Shown: positions 8,442 to 16,767, counted from the first letter of the stretch. The stretch is DNA of 50,894 nt from Pseudomonadota bacterium (GCA_023418595.1 JAEZZI010000011.1:1-50894); one strand, 5' to 3'. Notes: generated from the letters alone by a model not told the origin. Made by a program: numbers and translations.

Positions 8442-10364
8442 TCAACGGCTGTGATAGAAATCATGGACCTGCTGCGCGACCGCCGCCGATATGCCGGGCG
8501 CCTGTTGCAAATCCTTCAGGCTGGCGTTGCGCACCGCGCGACCGGTGCCGAAATGCATCAGCAACGCCTTCTTGCGCGCGGGACCGATGCCGGGCACCTC
8601 GTCGAGCGGGCTCGCGCCGATTGCCTTGGCGCGTTTCTGGCGGTGGGCGCCGATCGCGAAGCGGTGGACCTCGTCGCGCAGCCGCTGGAGATAGAACAGC
8701 ACCGGCGCATTCACCGGCAACTGAAATTCGCGTCCGTCCATCAGGTGGAACACCTCGCGCCCGTCGCGGCCGTGATGCGGACCCTTGGCGATGCCGACGA
8801 CGCAGACATCCTCGATGCCCAGTTCCTCAAGCACCTCCGTCACCGCGTTCAGCTGCCCGCGCCCGCCATCGACCAGCACCAGATCGGGCCAGTCGCCCTG
8901 ATCGCGATCGGGATCCTCGGCCTGCGCGCGCGCGAAGCGGCGCGAGAAGACCTCGCGCATCATCGCATAATCGTCGCCGGGCTTCGTCTCCGACCGCTTG
9001 ATGTTGAATTTGCGATACTGGCCTTTCCGGAAACCCTCCGGCCCGGCAACGACCATCGCGCCCAGCGCATTCGTCCCCTGGATATGGCTGTTGTCATAGA
9101 TTTCGATGCGGTCGGGCGGTTCGGCCAGCCCGAACAGGTCGGCGACCTCGCGCAGCAATTTGGCCTGGGTGGTGCTTTCGGCATTGTGGCGGTCGAGCGC
9201 TTCCTCGGCATTGCGCTTCGCCTGATCGAGCAGCCTCTTGCGCGCGCCGCGTTGCGGGACTGACACCGCGACCTTGTGGGTTGCACGTTCGGCCAGCGCC
9301 TGCTGCACCACCCCGGCCTCGGGCAGGTCGCGGTCGACAAACACGTTCCGCGCGGGCGGCACATCCTCGTAGAATTGCATCAGGAAGCTTTGCAGCACTT
9401 CCTCTTCGGGCACGTCGGCGGTGTGCGCGGGAAAGAAGCTGCGATGCCCCCAATTCTGGCCGCCGCGGATGAAGAAGGCCTGGATGCCGATATGGCCGTG
9501 CTTGTTGGCGAGCGCGAAGATGTCGGCGTCGCCCACCCCTTCGGCATTGATCGCCTGCGTCCCCTGGATGAAGGTCAGCGCCTTCAACCGGTCGCGCAGC
9601 ACCGCGGCCAGTTCGAAATCCATCGCCTCCGCCGCCGCGGTCATCTGCGCGCCGAGCTTCGCCTGCACCTGGGTCGATTTGCCCGCGAGGAAGGATTTCG
9701 CGTCGGCGACCAGCTCTGCATACTCGTCCTTGCCAATGCGATCGACGCAGGGCGCGGAACAGCGCTTGATCTGATAGAGCAGGCACGGCCGGTCGCGGGT
9801 GTTGAAGAAACTGTCGGTGCAGCTTCTGAGCAGGAACAGCTTTTGCAGCGCGTTGAGCGTCTGGTTGACCGACCCGGCGCTGGCGAACGGTCCGTAATAA
9901 TTGCCCTTTGCCCGCCGCGCGCCGCGATGCTTCTGCACGCGCGGGAAATCGTGATCGGCGCGCAGCAGGATGAAGGGGAAGCTTTTGTCGTCGCGCAACA
10001 GCACGTTGTAGGCGGGGCGGTAGCGCTTGATGAGTTGCGCTTCGAGCAGCAGCGCTTCCGCCTCGTTATTGGTGGTGACGATCGTCATGCCGCGGGTCTG
10101 CGACACCATCCGCTGGAGCCGCTTGGGCATCCGTTCGACCTGCACGTAATTGGCGACGCGGTTCTTCAGCGCGCGCGCCTTGCCGACATAGAGCACATCC
10201 CCGCGCGCATCCTGCATCCGGTACACGCCGGGCCGCGCGGGCAGCGTCTTCAACACGTTGCGGATCGCAGCCACCCCGGCGGCCAGATCGGGCTTGTCCG
10301 ATCCGCGCACCGCATAAGTGGCCTTTTCCTCGTTGAACCGGTCAGGCGTATTGGGCGACGACAT
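8442..10364 (-). CDS. uvrC: excinuclease ABC subunit C
   Basis: 640 aa. UvrC makes both incisions in nucleotide excision repair with UvrA and UvrB. The GIY-YIG endonuclease is seen at the N-terminus (GVYRMQDARGDVLYVGKAR). The UVR helix pair follows at about 225-260, then the RNase H-like UvrC domain with EIYDNSHIQGT and LVLVDGGRGQL and RDEVHRFAI, and C-terminal helix-hairpin-helix motifs (EVPGIGPARKKALL). The Cys cluster CLLYQIKRCSAPC typical of UvrC is present. An N-terminal extension of about 40 residues precedes the GIY-YIG domain, as in many alphaproteobacteria. The gene appears intact. Confidence 0.97.
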   Translation of the reverse strand: MSSPNTPDRFNEEKATYAVRGSDKPDLAAGVAAIRNVLKTLPARPGVYRMQDARGDVLYVGKARALKNRVANYVQVERMPKRLQRMVSQTRGMTIVTTNNEAEALLLEAQLIKRYRPAYNVLLRDDKSFPFILLRADHDFPRVQKHRGARRAKGNYYGPFASAGSVNQTLNALQKLFLLRSCTDSFFNTRDRPCLLYQIKRCSAPCVDRIGKDEYAELVADAKSFLAGKSTQVQAKLGAQMTAAAEAMDFELAAVLRDRLKALTFIQGTQAINAEGVGDADIFALANKHGHIGIQAFFIRGGQNWGHRSFFPAHTADVPEEEVLQSFLMQFYEDVPPARNVFVDRDLPEAGVVQQALAERATHKVAVSVPQRGARKRLLDQAKRNAEEALDRHNAESTTQAKLLREVADLFGLAEPPDRIEIYDNSHIQGTNALGAMVVAGPEGFRKGQYRKFNIKRSETKPGDDYAMMREVFSRRFARAQAEDPDRDQGDWPDLVLVDGGRGQLNAVTEVLEELGIEDVCVVGIAKGPHHGRDGREVFHLMDGREFQLPVNAPVLFYLQRLRDEVHRFAIGAHRQKRAKAIGASPLDEVPGIGPARKKALLMHFGTGRAVRNASLKDLQQAPGISAAVAQQVHDFYHSR

Positions 10365-10404
10365 TGCCAGCCGATTTAGGGAGGCGTGGCGGGTTAGGCC
10401 AGCC

Positions 10405-10725
10405 TCAGGCCGCCGCGGTCAGCTTGGTGCCGATCACGCCGATGACGATCAGGGCCATGAACATGCCCTGCACCGGCGTAATCCGGTCACCGAACAGCAC
10501 CGTGCTGGCGATGATGACCCCGACCGCGCCTAGCCCGGTCCATACCGCATAGGCGGTCCCCGCCGGAATGCCGCGCATCGCCAGCGCCAGCAGGCCCATA
10601 TTAACGAAACTCAAGCCGATCGGCACGATCGCGGCCAGCCACGTCCCCTTATCCCCCGCCCATTTCAGGCTGAGCGCCCAGCAGATTTCGGTGAAGACGG
10701 CGACGAACAGGATGATCCAGGCCAT
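10405..10725 (-). CDS. sugE: SMR-family exporter, Gdx/SugE type
   Basis: 106 aa with four transmembrane helices, the size of small multidrug resistance proteins that work as antiparallel dimers and exchange protons. Glu13, the essential coupling carboxylate, is present. The segment GIPAGTAYAVWTGLGAVG is closer to the Gdx/SugE subgroup, which exports guanidinium, than to EmrE/QacE. The assignment to guanidinium rather than quaternary ammonium is by family resemblance. The 120 bases upstream are mostly filled by a palindromic repeat, leaving no room for a guanidine riboswitch, so control must differ from the classic case. Confidence 0.85.
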   Translation of the reverse strand: MAWIILFVAVFTEICWALSLKWAGDKGTWLAAIVPIGLSFVNMGLLALAMRGIPAGTAYAVWTGLGAVGVIIASTVLFGDRITPVQGMFMALIVIGVIGTKLTAAA

Positions 10726-10760
10726 GTGGTTACTCGGTTTAGGGAGAGAGTTAATAACGT

Positions 10761-10838
10761 CCGTTCGTTTCGAGCGCAGTCGAGAAACGCAGGCTTGGCG
10801 CTCGGGACACGTTTCTCGACTGCGCTCGAAACGAACGG
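10761..10838. repeat. palindromic repeat, GTTCGTTTCGAGC family
   Basis: Perfect 29-bp inverted repeat: arms 10761-10789 and 10810-10838 around a 20-base loop. The same family, differing at only a few bases, recurs at 47992-48069. It sits between the hybrid kinase stop and the SMR gene start, so it is in the SMR leader and could also stop or stabilise the kinase transcript. Confidence 0.9.
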
Positions 10839-10845
10839 GTGGTTG

Positions 10846-12720
10846 CTAGGAGCCGGGTTCGCTCACCGCGACCTCGGCATCGATCACCGCACGCACCTTC
10901 ACTGCCAGCTCGGCGATGGTGAACGGCTTGGGCAGAAACGCCACGTCATGGTCGAGCATGCCGTTATGGACGATCGCGTTCTTGGTATAGCCGGTAGTGT
11001 AGAGCACCTTCAGCCCCGGTCGCTTCGCGCGCGCGCCCTCGGCCAGCAGGCGCCCGTTCATGTCGGGCATGATGACGTCGGTGAACAGCAGGTCGATGCG
11101 CGGTTGCAGTTCGAGCACGGTCAGCGCCTGGTTCGCGTCCGACGCCTGCACCACCAGATAGCCGAGTTCGCGCAGGGCATCGACCGACATGTGGCGGACG
11201 CGGTCCTCGTCCTCGACCACCAGCACGATCTCGTCGGGCTTGGCGCGCGGCAATTCGGCATAGGCCTTGCCGTCCTCGACGCTGGCGGCTTCGCCGAAAT
11301 GGCGGGGCAGATAGAGCTTGACGGTCGTCCCGACGCCGATCTCCGAATAGATCTTCACATGGCCGCCCGACTGTTTGACGAAGCCGAACACCTGGCTGAG
11401 GCCGAGCCCGGTGCCCTTGCCCACACCCTTGGTCGTGTAAAACGGATCGAACGCCCGCTCGATCACCTCGGGCGGCATGCCGGTGCCGCTGTCGGTGACC
11501 GACACCATCACATATTGGCCGGGTTCGACTTCGTTGTGGTCGGCAGCATAGCGGTCGTCGAGATGCGCGTTTGCCGCCTCGATCGTCAGCTTGCCGCCAT
11601 CGGGCATCGCGTCGCGCCCGTTGACGCACAGGTTGAGCACCGCATTCTCCAGCTGCCCGGTATCGGCGAACGCCGACCAGATGCCGCCGGCGATCACGGT
11701 TTCAACACGGACATTTTCGCCCAGCGTCCGGCGCAGCATTTCGGACATGCCGCCGATCAGCTTGTTCACGTCGATCGGTTTGGGCGCGAGCGGCTGCTGG
11801 CGCGAGAAGGCGAGCAGGCGCGAAGTCAGCTGCGCGGCGCGCTCCGCCCCCTCCATCGCATTGTCGATGCACGGCAGCGCCTTGTCCGGCCCCTGGTCAA
11901 TGCGTCGCTTGGCGAGGTCGAGCGAGCCGATGACGATCGCCAGCATATTGTTGAAATCATGCGCGATGCCGCCCGTCAGCTGACCGATCGACTCCATCTT
12001 CTGCAACTGGCGCAGCTGGCCCTCGACGGCTTCGCGATTGGCGGCTTCCTCGCTCAGGCGTGTGTTCGTCTGCTCCAGCGCATCGCGCGCGGCGGATGCC
12101 GCGATCAGTCGCCGTCGTACGTCGCGCACCGCGAACCATGCCAATGCGGTTGCGGCAAGTGCACACAGGACCAGCAACGCGCCCAGCATCCACGCCTTCC
12201 AGGCCGCGTCGTCAGCGCGTGCGGCGACCAACGCGATCTGGCGGTCGCGCATTTCGGTTACGAGGGCGCGTGCGTCATCCATGATCGACTTGCCGGCATT
12301 CAGCCGCGCGATCACCAGTTCGCGATTGCCGCCGACGCCCAGCCCCAGTGCTTCCTCTGCCGCCGCCATGCGCGCTTCGGCCAGCACGCGCAGCCGGTCG
12401 ACATCATTCTGCTGCTGCTGGTTGCTCACCACTTCGTCGAGCAGTTGAAGATGTTCGGGAATGCGCTTCTGCGCCTCAAAATACGGCGCCAGGAAATCGG
12501 CGTCGCCGGTGAGCAGATAGCCGCGCTGGCCGGTCTCGGCGTCCTGCAACTTGATGAGCACCCGGTCGAGCCGCTCCTGCGCGGTCAGCGTGCGGGCGAA
12601 ATCACTCTGTGCGCGTTGCAGATCGACGAACAACGCGATCGTTCCGGCGACCGCGAGCACCAGCAACGCGAATCCCGCGACAAGGGCGATCAGCCCGCGA
12701 TCGACACGTCGTTCCGTCAC
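10846..12720 (-). CDS. hybrid sensor histidine kinase with CHASE3 domain
   Basis: 624 aa membrane sensor. Transmembrane helix 1 (about 9-31) and helix 2 (about 175-198) flank a periplasmic CHASE3-type helical domain with LQDAETGQRGYLLTGD. Then come a coiled linker, a HisKA box with the phospho-acceptor His in GGIAHDFNNML (about residue 253), and an HATPase with NLCVNGRDAMP and DSGTGMPPE and GTGLGLS. A C-terminal receiver has its acceptor Asp in LLFTDVIMPD (about 548). The signal is unknown, because CHASE3 domains have no settled ligand. There is no separate response regulator next to it, so output probably goes through another protein. Upstream lies repeat-rich DNA, so it is likely a single-gene unit. 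Confidence 0.9.
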   Translation of the reverse strand: MTERRVDRGLIALVAGFALLVLAVAGTIALFVDLQRAQSDFARTLTAQERLDRVLIKLQDAETGQRGYLLTGDADFLAPYFEAQKRIPEHLQLLDEVVSNQQQQNDVDRLRVLAEARMAAAEEALGLGVGGNRELVIARLNAGKSIMDDARALVTEMRDRQIALVAARADDAAWKAWMLGALLVLCALAATALAWFAVRDVRRRLIAASAARDALEQTNTRLSEEAANREAVEGQLRQLQKMESIGQLTGGIAHDFNNMLAIVIGSLDLAKRRIDQGPDKALPCIDNAMEGAERAAQLTSRLLAFSRQQPLAPKPIDVNKLIGGMSEMLRRTLGENVRVETVIAGGIWSAFADTGQLENAVLNLCVNGRDAMPDGGKLTIEAANAHLDDRYAADHNEVEPGQYVMVSVTDSGTGMPPEVIERAFDPFYTTKGVGKGTGLGLSQVFGFVKQSGGHVKIYSEIGVGTTVKLYLPRHFGEAASVEDGKAYAELPRAKPDEIVLVVEDEDRVRHMSVDALRELGYLVVQASDANQALTVLELQPRIDLLFTDVIMPDMNGRLLAEGARAKRPGLKVLYTTGYTKNAIVHNGMLDHDVAFLPKPFTIAELAVKVRAVIDAEVAVSEPGS

Positions 12721-12825
12721 GAAATCCGCTGCTCCCCAATGCGCGGTTGGAATTCCGGCCCTTCGCGCGGGCAGGCGCGGGCGTCAAGTGCGGGGTGTGC
12801 GAGGGGGATGCCGCGTCGCGCGGAT

Positions 12826-12851
12826 GGAGTTCCGCCTGCGCGGGAATGACG
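12826..12851. repeat. half copy of a GGGAATGAC-type repeat
   Basis: The stretch around CGCCTGCGCGGGAATGAC resembles one arm of the palindromic repeat seen whole at 50610-50732. No facing arm is evident, so it is a partial or decayed copy. Confidence 0.5.
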
Positions 12852-12935
12852 AAGGATCGAGTGGTGCTGGAAACCATGTCAGCCACCCGCGCCCTGACTA
12901 CGCACGGTGCGACAACCGGCGCGATCCTCGGCTCA

Positions 12936-13010
12936 CGTCATTGCGAGAGTGGCGAAGCAATCCAGCTGCCGCCTGCAAAGCTGGATTGCTTCGCTGTGCT
13001 CGCAATGACG
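12936..13010. repeat. palindromic repeat, CGTCATTGCGAG family
   Basis: The left arm begins CGTCATTGCGAG and runs through GGCGAAGCAATCCAG; the right arm runs from CTGGATTGCTTCGC to CTCGCAATGACG. The arms are near-perfect complements with three or four mismatches in the middle. The same family recurs at 25546-25621, and a single arm at 31015-31037. Confidence 0.9.
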
Positions 13011-13031
13011 AAAGAATGCGCGCTCAAACGG

Positions 13032-13060
13032 AAAAAGGCCGGACTGTCGCCCGGCCTCTT
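13032..13060 (-). terminator. rho-independent terminator of the atp operon
   Basis: GGCCGG (13037-13042) and CCGGCC (13051-13056) form a six-pair GC stem around an eight-base loop. On the minus strand the stem is followed by TTTTT. It lies 27 bases past the atpF stop, the right place to end the atpI-B-E-F'-F transcript. The plus-strand side also has a short T-rich tail, so it may work both ways. Confidence 0.8.
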
Positions 13061-13086
13061 TCGTTCGCTGGCAATGCCGAACCCGA

Positions 13087-13731
13087 TCAGTTCAGCCGCG
13101 ACAGCCCGGCAATCGTACGGTCCACCAGCGGCTTGTCCGCCGCCGCGCCGTGCTTGTCGGCGATGATCGTTGTCGCCGCGCGCGCCGCTGCATCCGCTGT
13201 CTTGGCACGGATTTCGGCGATCGCGGCGCGCTCGGCGGCTGCGATCTTGTCCTCGGCCATCTTGGCGCGACGCGCGGTCAGTTCCGCCGCGTCGGTTTCC
13301 GCCTTGGCGATGATGCCCTGCGCTTCGGCTTCGGCATGATGGACCATTTCGGCGGCCTGCGCTTCGATGGTCGCGATCTTTTGCGCATATTCGTCGCGCA
13401 GCGCTTCGGCCTCGGCACGCAGCGCCTTGGCTTCGTCCAGCCGCGCCTTGATCGCCGCGATCTGGTTGTCGAGGCCGCGCGCGATCAGCGACGGCACCTT
13501 CTTCCAGATCAGGATGGCGAGGAACACGGCCATCGCCAGCGACACGACCACGGTCGCGTTGACCACGCCGAAGATCGCCGGGTCGGCATAGCCTTCGGGC
13601 ACATCGGCCTGTTCGACCGTCAGCGCCTGCGCGCCGGCGTTCGGCACGCCCATGCCTTCGCCCTTGGCGGCTTCGGAGAGGTTCGCCTGGACCTCCAGCG
13701 AACCGGCGGAGAGATTGCCCGGATTAGCCAT
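13087..13731 (-). CDS. atpF: F0F1 ATP synthase subunit b
   Basis: 214 aa. Subunit b forms the peripheral stalk that holds F1 against F0. After an N-terminal extension of about 50 residues there is one transmembrane helix (about 56-77, VNATVVVSLAMAVFLAILIW). A long charged, Ala-rich coiled coil fills the rest. The start at 13731 overlaps the b' gene by eight bases, supporting the long N-terminus; an internal ATG at 13653 would still leave a short extension. The N-terminal tail is longer than in enterobacterial b subunits. It is the last gene of the cluster and is followed by a terminator. Confidence 0.92.
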   Translation of the reverse strand: MANPGNLSAGSLEVQANLSEAAKGEGMGVPNAGAQALTVEQADVPEGYADPAIFGVVNATVVVSLAMAVFLAILIWKKVPSLIARGLDNQIAAIKARLDEAKALRAEAEALRDEYAQKIATIEAQAAEMVHHAEAEAQGIIAKAETDAAELTARRAKMAEDKIAAAERAAIAEIRAKTADAAARAATTIIADKHGAAADKPLVDRTIAGLSRLN

Positions 13732-14218
13732 GCGCCATCGCTGCCTTCACTGCCGAACGCGCATCGGCGTCGGTGACTTCCGCGCCCGACAGGCGGGCGA
13801 CGATGTCGCGCGCCGCATCGGCCGCAACGGTTTCGATTTCGGCCATCGCCGCTTGCGATGCCCCGGCGATCCGCGCTTCGGCCTCGGCGATCCTCGCAGC
13901 GGTCGCCTCGTTGGCCCTGGCGACGGTCGCCTCGCTGTTCGCCGACGCCTTTTGACGAGCGGCGCCGATCAGCTTCTGCGCCTCTTCACGCGCCGCATTT
14001 TCCTGCGCGCGCCACTTTTCCTCGGTCGCGTCCGCGGCTGCACGGGCAGCTTCGGCGGCGGCGAGGTCGTCGCTGACCATCTTGTCGCGCTTGTCCGCTG
14101 TCCCCTGAACCTTGGAGGCGATGCCCCGGCCGATGAAGACATAGACGAGCCCGAACGTCACCAGCAGCCAGAAGATCTGCGAGGCGAAGGTTTCGGCGAC
14201 TTGAGCGATTTGAGGCAT
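13724..14218 (-). CDS. atpF': F0F1 ATP synthase subunit b'
   Basis: 164 aa. One N-terminal transmembrane helix (SQIFWLLVTFGLVYVFI, about 13-30) is followed by a basic turn and a long Ala/Glu/Lys coiled coil. Photosynthetic bacteria and alphaproteobacteria use a b/b' heterodimer as the peripheral stalk. The opening MPQIAQVAETFASQIFW matches b' rather than b. It sits directly after atpE and overlaps atpF by eight bases, the usual order. The symbol atpG or atpX is also used for this subunit in some annotations. The F1 genes (atpHAGDC) are not in this window, as expected for a split operon. Confidence 0.9.
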   Translation of the reverse strand: MPQIAQVAETFASQIFWLLVTFGLVYVFIGRGIASKVQGTADKRDKMVSDDLAAAEAARAAADATEEKWRAQENAAREEAQKLIGAARQKASANSEATVARANEATAARIAEAEARIAGASQAAMAEIETVAADAARDIVARLSGAEVTDADARSAVKAAMAHG

Positions 14219-14238
14219 GGTTACTTCCTGATCGTCCG

Positions 14239-14270
14239 CCCGGCCCGCATCCTGATGGATGCGAACCGGG
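14239..14270 (-). promoter_or_regulatory. hairpin between atpE and atpF'
   Basis: CGCATCC (14246-14252) pairs with GGATGCG (14257-14263) around a four-base loop, and CCCGG/CCGGG extends the stem outward with small bulges. It lies in the 72-base gap after the atpE stop. There is no T-run, so it is unlikely to be a full terminator. It could stabilise the upstream mRNA and help make more subunit c than b and b'. Confidence 0.5.
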
Positions 14271-14290
14271 AAATTCGGATGTCGTGTGGG

Positions 14291-14518
14291 TTACGCGACG
14301 AAGATCAGCAGCACGGCGACGACGAAGGCGAGCAGGCCGAGAAGTTCTGCTGCCGCGAAGCCGATGAACAGGCGGCCCTGCTGACCGTCAGCGGCACCCG
14401 GATTGCGCAGCGCGCCTTCGAGGAACTTGGCGAACACGTTGCCCACACCGAGGGCGGCGAGGCCCGCACCGATCGCTGCCAGACCGGCACCCAGCAACTT
14501 CGCTGCTTCTGCGTCCAT
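14291..14518 (-). CDS. atpE: F0F1 ATP synthase subunit c
   Basis: 75 aa, two transmembrane helices forming a hairpin. Subunit c builds the proton-driven rotor ring. The Gly/Ala-rich first helix (AAIGAGLAALGVG), the polar loop with RNPG, and the proton-binding carboxylate Glu58 in the second helix (AAAELLGLLAF) are all visible. The key acid is Glu, and no extra ion-binding residues suggesting sodium specificity are obvious. The gap to the next gene holds a hairpin. Confidence 0.97.
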   Translation of the reverse strand: MDAEAAKLLGAGLAAIGAGLAALGVGNVFAKFLEGALRNPGAADGQQGRLFIGFAAAELLGLLAFVVAVLLIFVA

Positions 14519-14574
14519 GATAATACTCCTTTGGGATAATCTGTTTGGTTGTTGTTACGACTTGAAAACGAAAC

Positions 14575-15354
14575 TCAGTGCAGATGCTCGGCGTCGTTGA
14601 TGTACAGCGACGTCAGCAGTGCGAAGACATAGGCCTGGATGCCCGCGACCAGCAGTTCGAGCGCGGAGACGCCGATCATCAGCGCGAAGCTGGGGATGCC
14701 GACCAGCAGGCCCGTGCCGATCCCGGCCTGGCCGCCGGCGACGACGAAACTCGCCAGCACCTTGAGCAGGATATGCCCCGCGGTCATCGCGACGAACAGT
14801 CGCAGCGCCAGGCTGAACGGGCGGACCATGAACGACACCAGCTCGATCACGAAAATCAGCGGCAAGAGCAGCATCGGCGTGCCGTGCGGCACGAACAGCG
14901 AGAAGAAATGGAAACCGTGCTTCCAGAAACCGACGATCAGGACGATGCCGAAGCTCAGGATCGCGAGCACGCCGGTCACGGTGAAATGGCTGGTCACGGT
15001 GAACGGGTGCAGCCCGACCAGACCCAGCGGCAACAGGCCGATCAGGTTGGCGAACAGGATGAACATGAACAGCGAAAAGACATAGGGCAGGTATTTCCGC
15101 CCTTCCGCACCGATATTGGCTTTCAGCAAATTGTCGATGAAGCCGGTGAAGCCTTCGACCATCATCTGCCAGCGACCGGGAACGACCTGCTGCTTCATGC
15201 CGCCAAGCATGAATGCCCACAGCGCGACCAGCGTCGCGACCATCCATACCGCCGAATTGGTGACGGCGATCTGCTGCCCTGCGATCGAGAAACCTTCCCA
15301 GACGGTCTGCACCTCGAACTGGTGCATCGGGTCGATCTTGCCTTGCTCCGCCAC
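14575..15354 (-). CDS. atpB: F0F1 ATP synthase subunit a
   Basis: 259 aa, polytopic inner-membrane subunit that forms the proton half-channels next to the c-ring. The essential Arg is seen at residue 185 in SLALRLFVAM (the counterpart of E. coli Arg210). The segment MVRPFSLALRLF is the family signature. The N-terminus MAEQGKIDPMHQFEVQ is typical of alphaproteobacterial subunit a. It follows atpI and precedes atpE with gaps of 40-60 bases, so all five genes are probably one transcript. Confidence 0.97.
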   Translation of the reverse strand: MAEQGKIDPMHQFEVQTVWEGFSIAGQQIAVTNSAVWMVATLVALWAFMLGGMKQQVVPGRWQMMVEGFTGFIDNLLKANIGAEGRKYLPYVFSLFMFILFANLIGLLPLGLVGLHPFTVTSHFTVTGVLAILSFGIVLIVGFWKHGFHFFSLFVPHGTPMLLLPLIFVIELVSFMVRPFSLALRLFVAMTAGHILLKVLASFVVAGGQAGIGTGLLVGIPSFALMIGVSALELLVAGIQAYVFALLTSLYINDAEHLH

Positions 15355-15397
15355 GCTCGGTTCTAGTCCTTAAGCCATTTGACCAAAGCGCCCGAAT

Positions 15398-15715
15398 TCA
15401 CTTCGAGCGCTTGTTGGAAAGCCGGATGATGTTCCTGAAGGCGCCCGCGATCCCCAGACCGAGCAGCGCCAGCAGGAGCCACGGGGAGGTGCCCAGAAAC
15501 CGGTCGAGCACCCACCCGACCAGCGCACCGCCGACCATACCGCCGATCAGTTCGGCGAGCACGCGCTGGCCCAGACGTTCGTCGTCCTGGCCCTTGTCGC
15601 GCGCCCGTCCCGAGCGGATCGCCTCTTCGGTCTTCGCCTTGTCGAGCCGCTGGTTGAGCGACGTGATTCGGGCGTCCTCCGGGAGGGGGTCTAGTCCGGG
15701 CTCTTCATTCGCCAT
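15398..15715 (-). CDS. atpI: AtpI-like F0F1 assembly protein
   Basis: 105 aa. A charged N-terminal half (coiled region around LNQRLDKAKTEE) is followed by two transmembrane helices: LAELIGGMVGGALVGWVLDRFLG and then PWLLLALLGLGIAGAF ending FRNIIRLS. This AtpI/AtpZ-type layout fits small accessory proteins encoded at the head of atp operons, thought to aid c-ring assembly or act as magnesium carriers. First gene of the cluster; its promoter should lie in 15716-15860. Confidence 0.88.
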   Translation of the reverse strand: MANEEPGLDPLPEDARITSLNQRLDKAKTEEAIRSGRARDKGQDDERLGQRVLAELIGGMVGGALVGWVLDRFLGTSPWLLLALLGLGIAGAFRNIIRLSNKRSK

Positions 15716-15861
15716 GATCGTCTCCGCAAGGCCGCGGCAAAGCGGCGCGGGCAGGGATCAGGTACGAAGGAACGAGCCCGCCAAGGCGCGGCCCGTTTAG
15801 AAACGGTCCCCCTTCGAGTCAACCTTGCCAGCGCACCACCTGTCGTCGCATTGACACGGGG

Positions 15862-16605
15862 ATGTCGCTCACTTGCAACAGCCTGCGCTTCGCTGCCCTG
15901 CCCGCCCTCGCGCTGCTCGCCGCGTGCGGGTATGCAAGCGATGCGGACAACACCGCCGGGTCCGCCGCGAACATCGCGGATGCCGTAACGTCAGCCGCTT
16001 CTGCACCCCCGTCGGAGCCGGGCCGCGTGGTCCACACCATCGCGCCTGCCGCGCGCGACCATGCCGGGCTGGTCGCGCTGCTCGACGCCGACGCCGCCCG
16101 CGGGCGCGCGGTGATGGAAGCAGCCGTCAGGGGATCGCAGGCCGCGCGCGGATGGCGCAAGGACTGGCGGGTGACGGCCCGCACCAACCGCCTGATCGCG
16201 GTGGCCGCCGAACGCGTCGCACCGACGCAGACAGGCACGCTAGTCCGCACCGACGCGGTGCTGTGGGATACGCGCGGCGAGCGCCCGCTGACCGCCGAAC
16301 GCCTGTTCACCGACCCGGTCGCGGCGCTGGCACTGATCGAGACGGCGTTCTGCGAAAGGCTGGAGGCAACCCGCGCGCGCGAACACGGCTTCGACCGCGC
16401 GCGCAGCCCTTGCCCCGGTATCGAAGCCGGCCATTTTGCATGGGAAGCGGGGGGCGGCGACCTGATTTCGCGATTGTCGACGCATTTCGCGGCGGAGGGT
16501 TTGGGCGAAACCGGGCCGGGGTATAGAATCAGCGTGCCGGTTGCGGCGGAACTGATCCCGCTGATCCGGACCGAATACCGCGCCGATTTCGCCGCGGGGG
16601 AGTAA
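15862..16605 (+). CDS. lipoprotein with RsiV/PdaC-like DUF3298 domain
   Basis: 247 aa. The signal ends in ALLAAC, a clear lipobox, so the mature protein is lipid-anchored. A low-complexity Ala/Ser linker follows. The C-terminal ~150 residues, with GWRKDWRVTARTNRLI then DAVLWDTRGERPLTAERLFTD and a final ISVPVAAELIPL, resemble the DUF3298/PdaC fold found in RsiV-type proteins and peptidoglycan deacetylase C accessory regions. Enzyme activity is not evident; substrate binding in the periplasm is inferred. It diverges from atpI and is directly followed by a palindromic repeat at 16611. The family call is moderate. Confidence 0.7.
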   Translation: MSLTCNSLRFAALPALALLAACGYASDADNTAGSAANIADAVTSAASAPPSEPGRVVHTIAPAARDHAGLVALLDADAARGRAVMEAAVRGSQAARGWRKDWRVTARTNRLIAVAAERVAPTQTGTLVRTDAVLWDTRGERPLTAERLFTDPVAALALIETAFCERLEATRAREHGFDRARSPCPGIEAGHFAWEAGGGDLISRLSTHFAAEGLGETGPGYRISVPVAAELIPLIRTEYRADFAAGE

Positions 16606-16610
16606 CCTCT

Positions 16611-16722
16611 CCCCGTTCTTCCCGAGCGAAGTCGAGGGGCATTTTCGAGCGTAGCGAGAAGGGACGAAGGTGCCTCGGCTTCGCTGGGCAAAGCCCCTCG
16701 ACTTCGCTCGGGAAGAACGGGG
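16611..16722. repeat. palindromic repeat, GTTCTTCCCGAGC family
   Basis: Perfect 30-bp inverted repeat: arms 16611-16640 and 16693-16722 with a 52-base spacer. The arm shares the core GAGCGAAGTCGA with the repeat at 47992 (GAGCGCAGTCGA at 10761), so they look like subfamilies of one element. It begins six bases after the DUF3298 lipoprotein stop and may act as its transcript end. Confidence 0.9.
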
Positions 16723-16739
16723 TTTAGGTTCACGCCATG

Positions 16740-16767
16740 AAAAACGCCGGGGAATCACCCCCGGCGT
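16740..16767 (-). terminator. rho-independent terminator of ydbH-ynbE-ydbL
   Basis: ACGCCGGGG (16744-16752) and CCCCGGCGT (16759-16767) form a nine-pair stem. On the minus strand it is followed by a run of five T. It lies about 28 bases past the ydbL stop at 16795. Confidence 0.88.

Larger units (their letters stand above)
12721..13086. other. gene-free gap of about 365 bases made of repeats
   Basis: No credible gene lies between the hybrid kinase start and the atpF stop. The gap contains a half repeat near 12826-12851, a palindromic repeat at 12936-13010 and a terminator at 13032-13060. The kinase promoter should lie just upstream of 12720, but no clear promoter boxes were recognised. Confidence 0.7.

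Noticed and set aside
10726..10845. Guanidine riboswitch ahead of the SMR exporter
   Set aside because: The leader is too short once the palindromic repeat is taken out, and none of the conserved ykkC sequence boxes is present.
10726..12849. A 707-residue plus-strand open frame opposite the hybrid histidine kinase
   Set aside because: Antisense shadow in GC-rich DNA; it also starts inside a palindromic repeat and shows no domain, whereas the kinase shows all its boxes.
14578..15366. A Gln/His/Arg-rich plus-strand frame opposite atpB
   Set aside because: Composition is what the complement of a Leu/Val-rich membrane protein gives. No ribosome site or family match.
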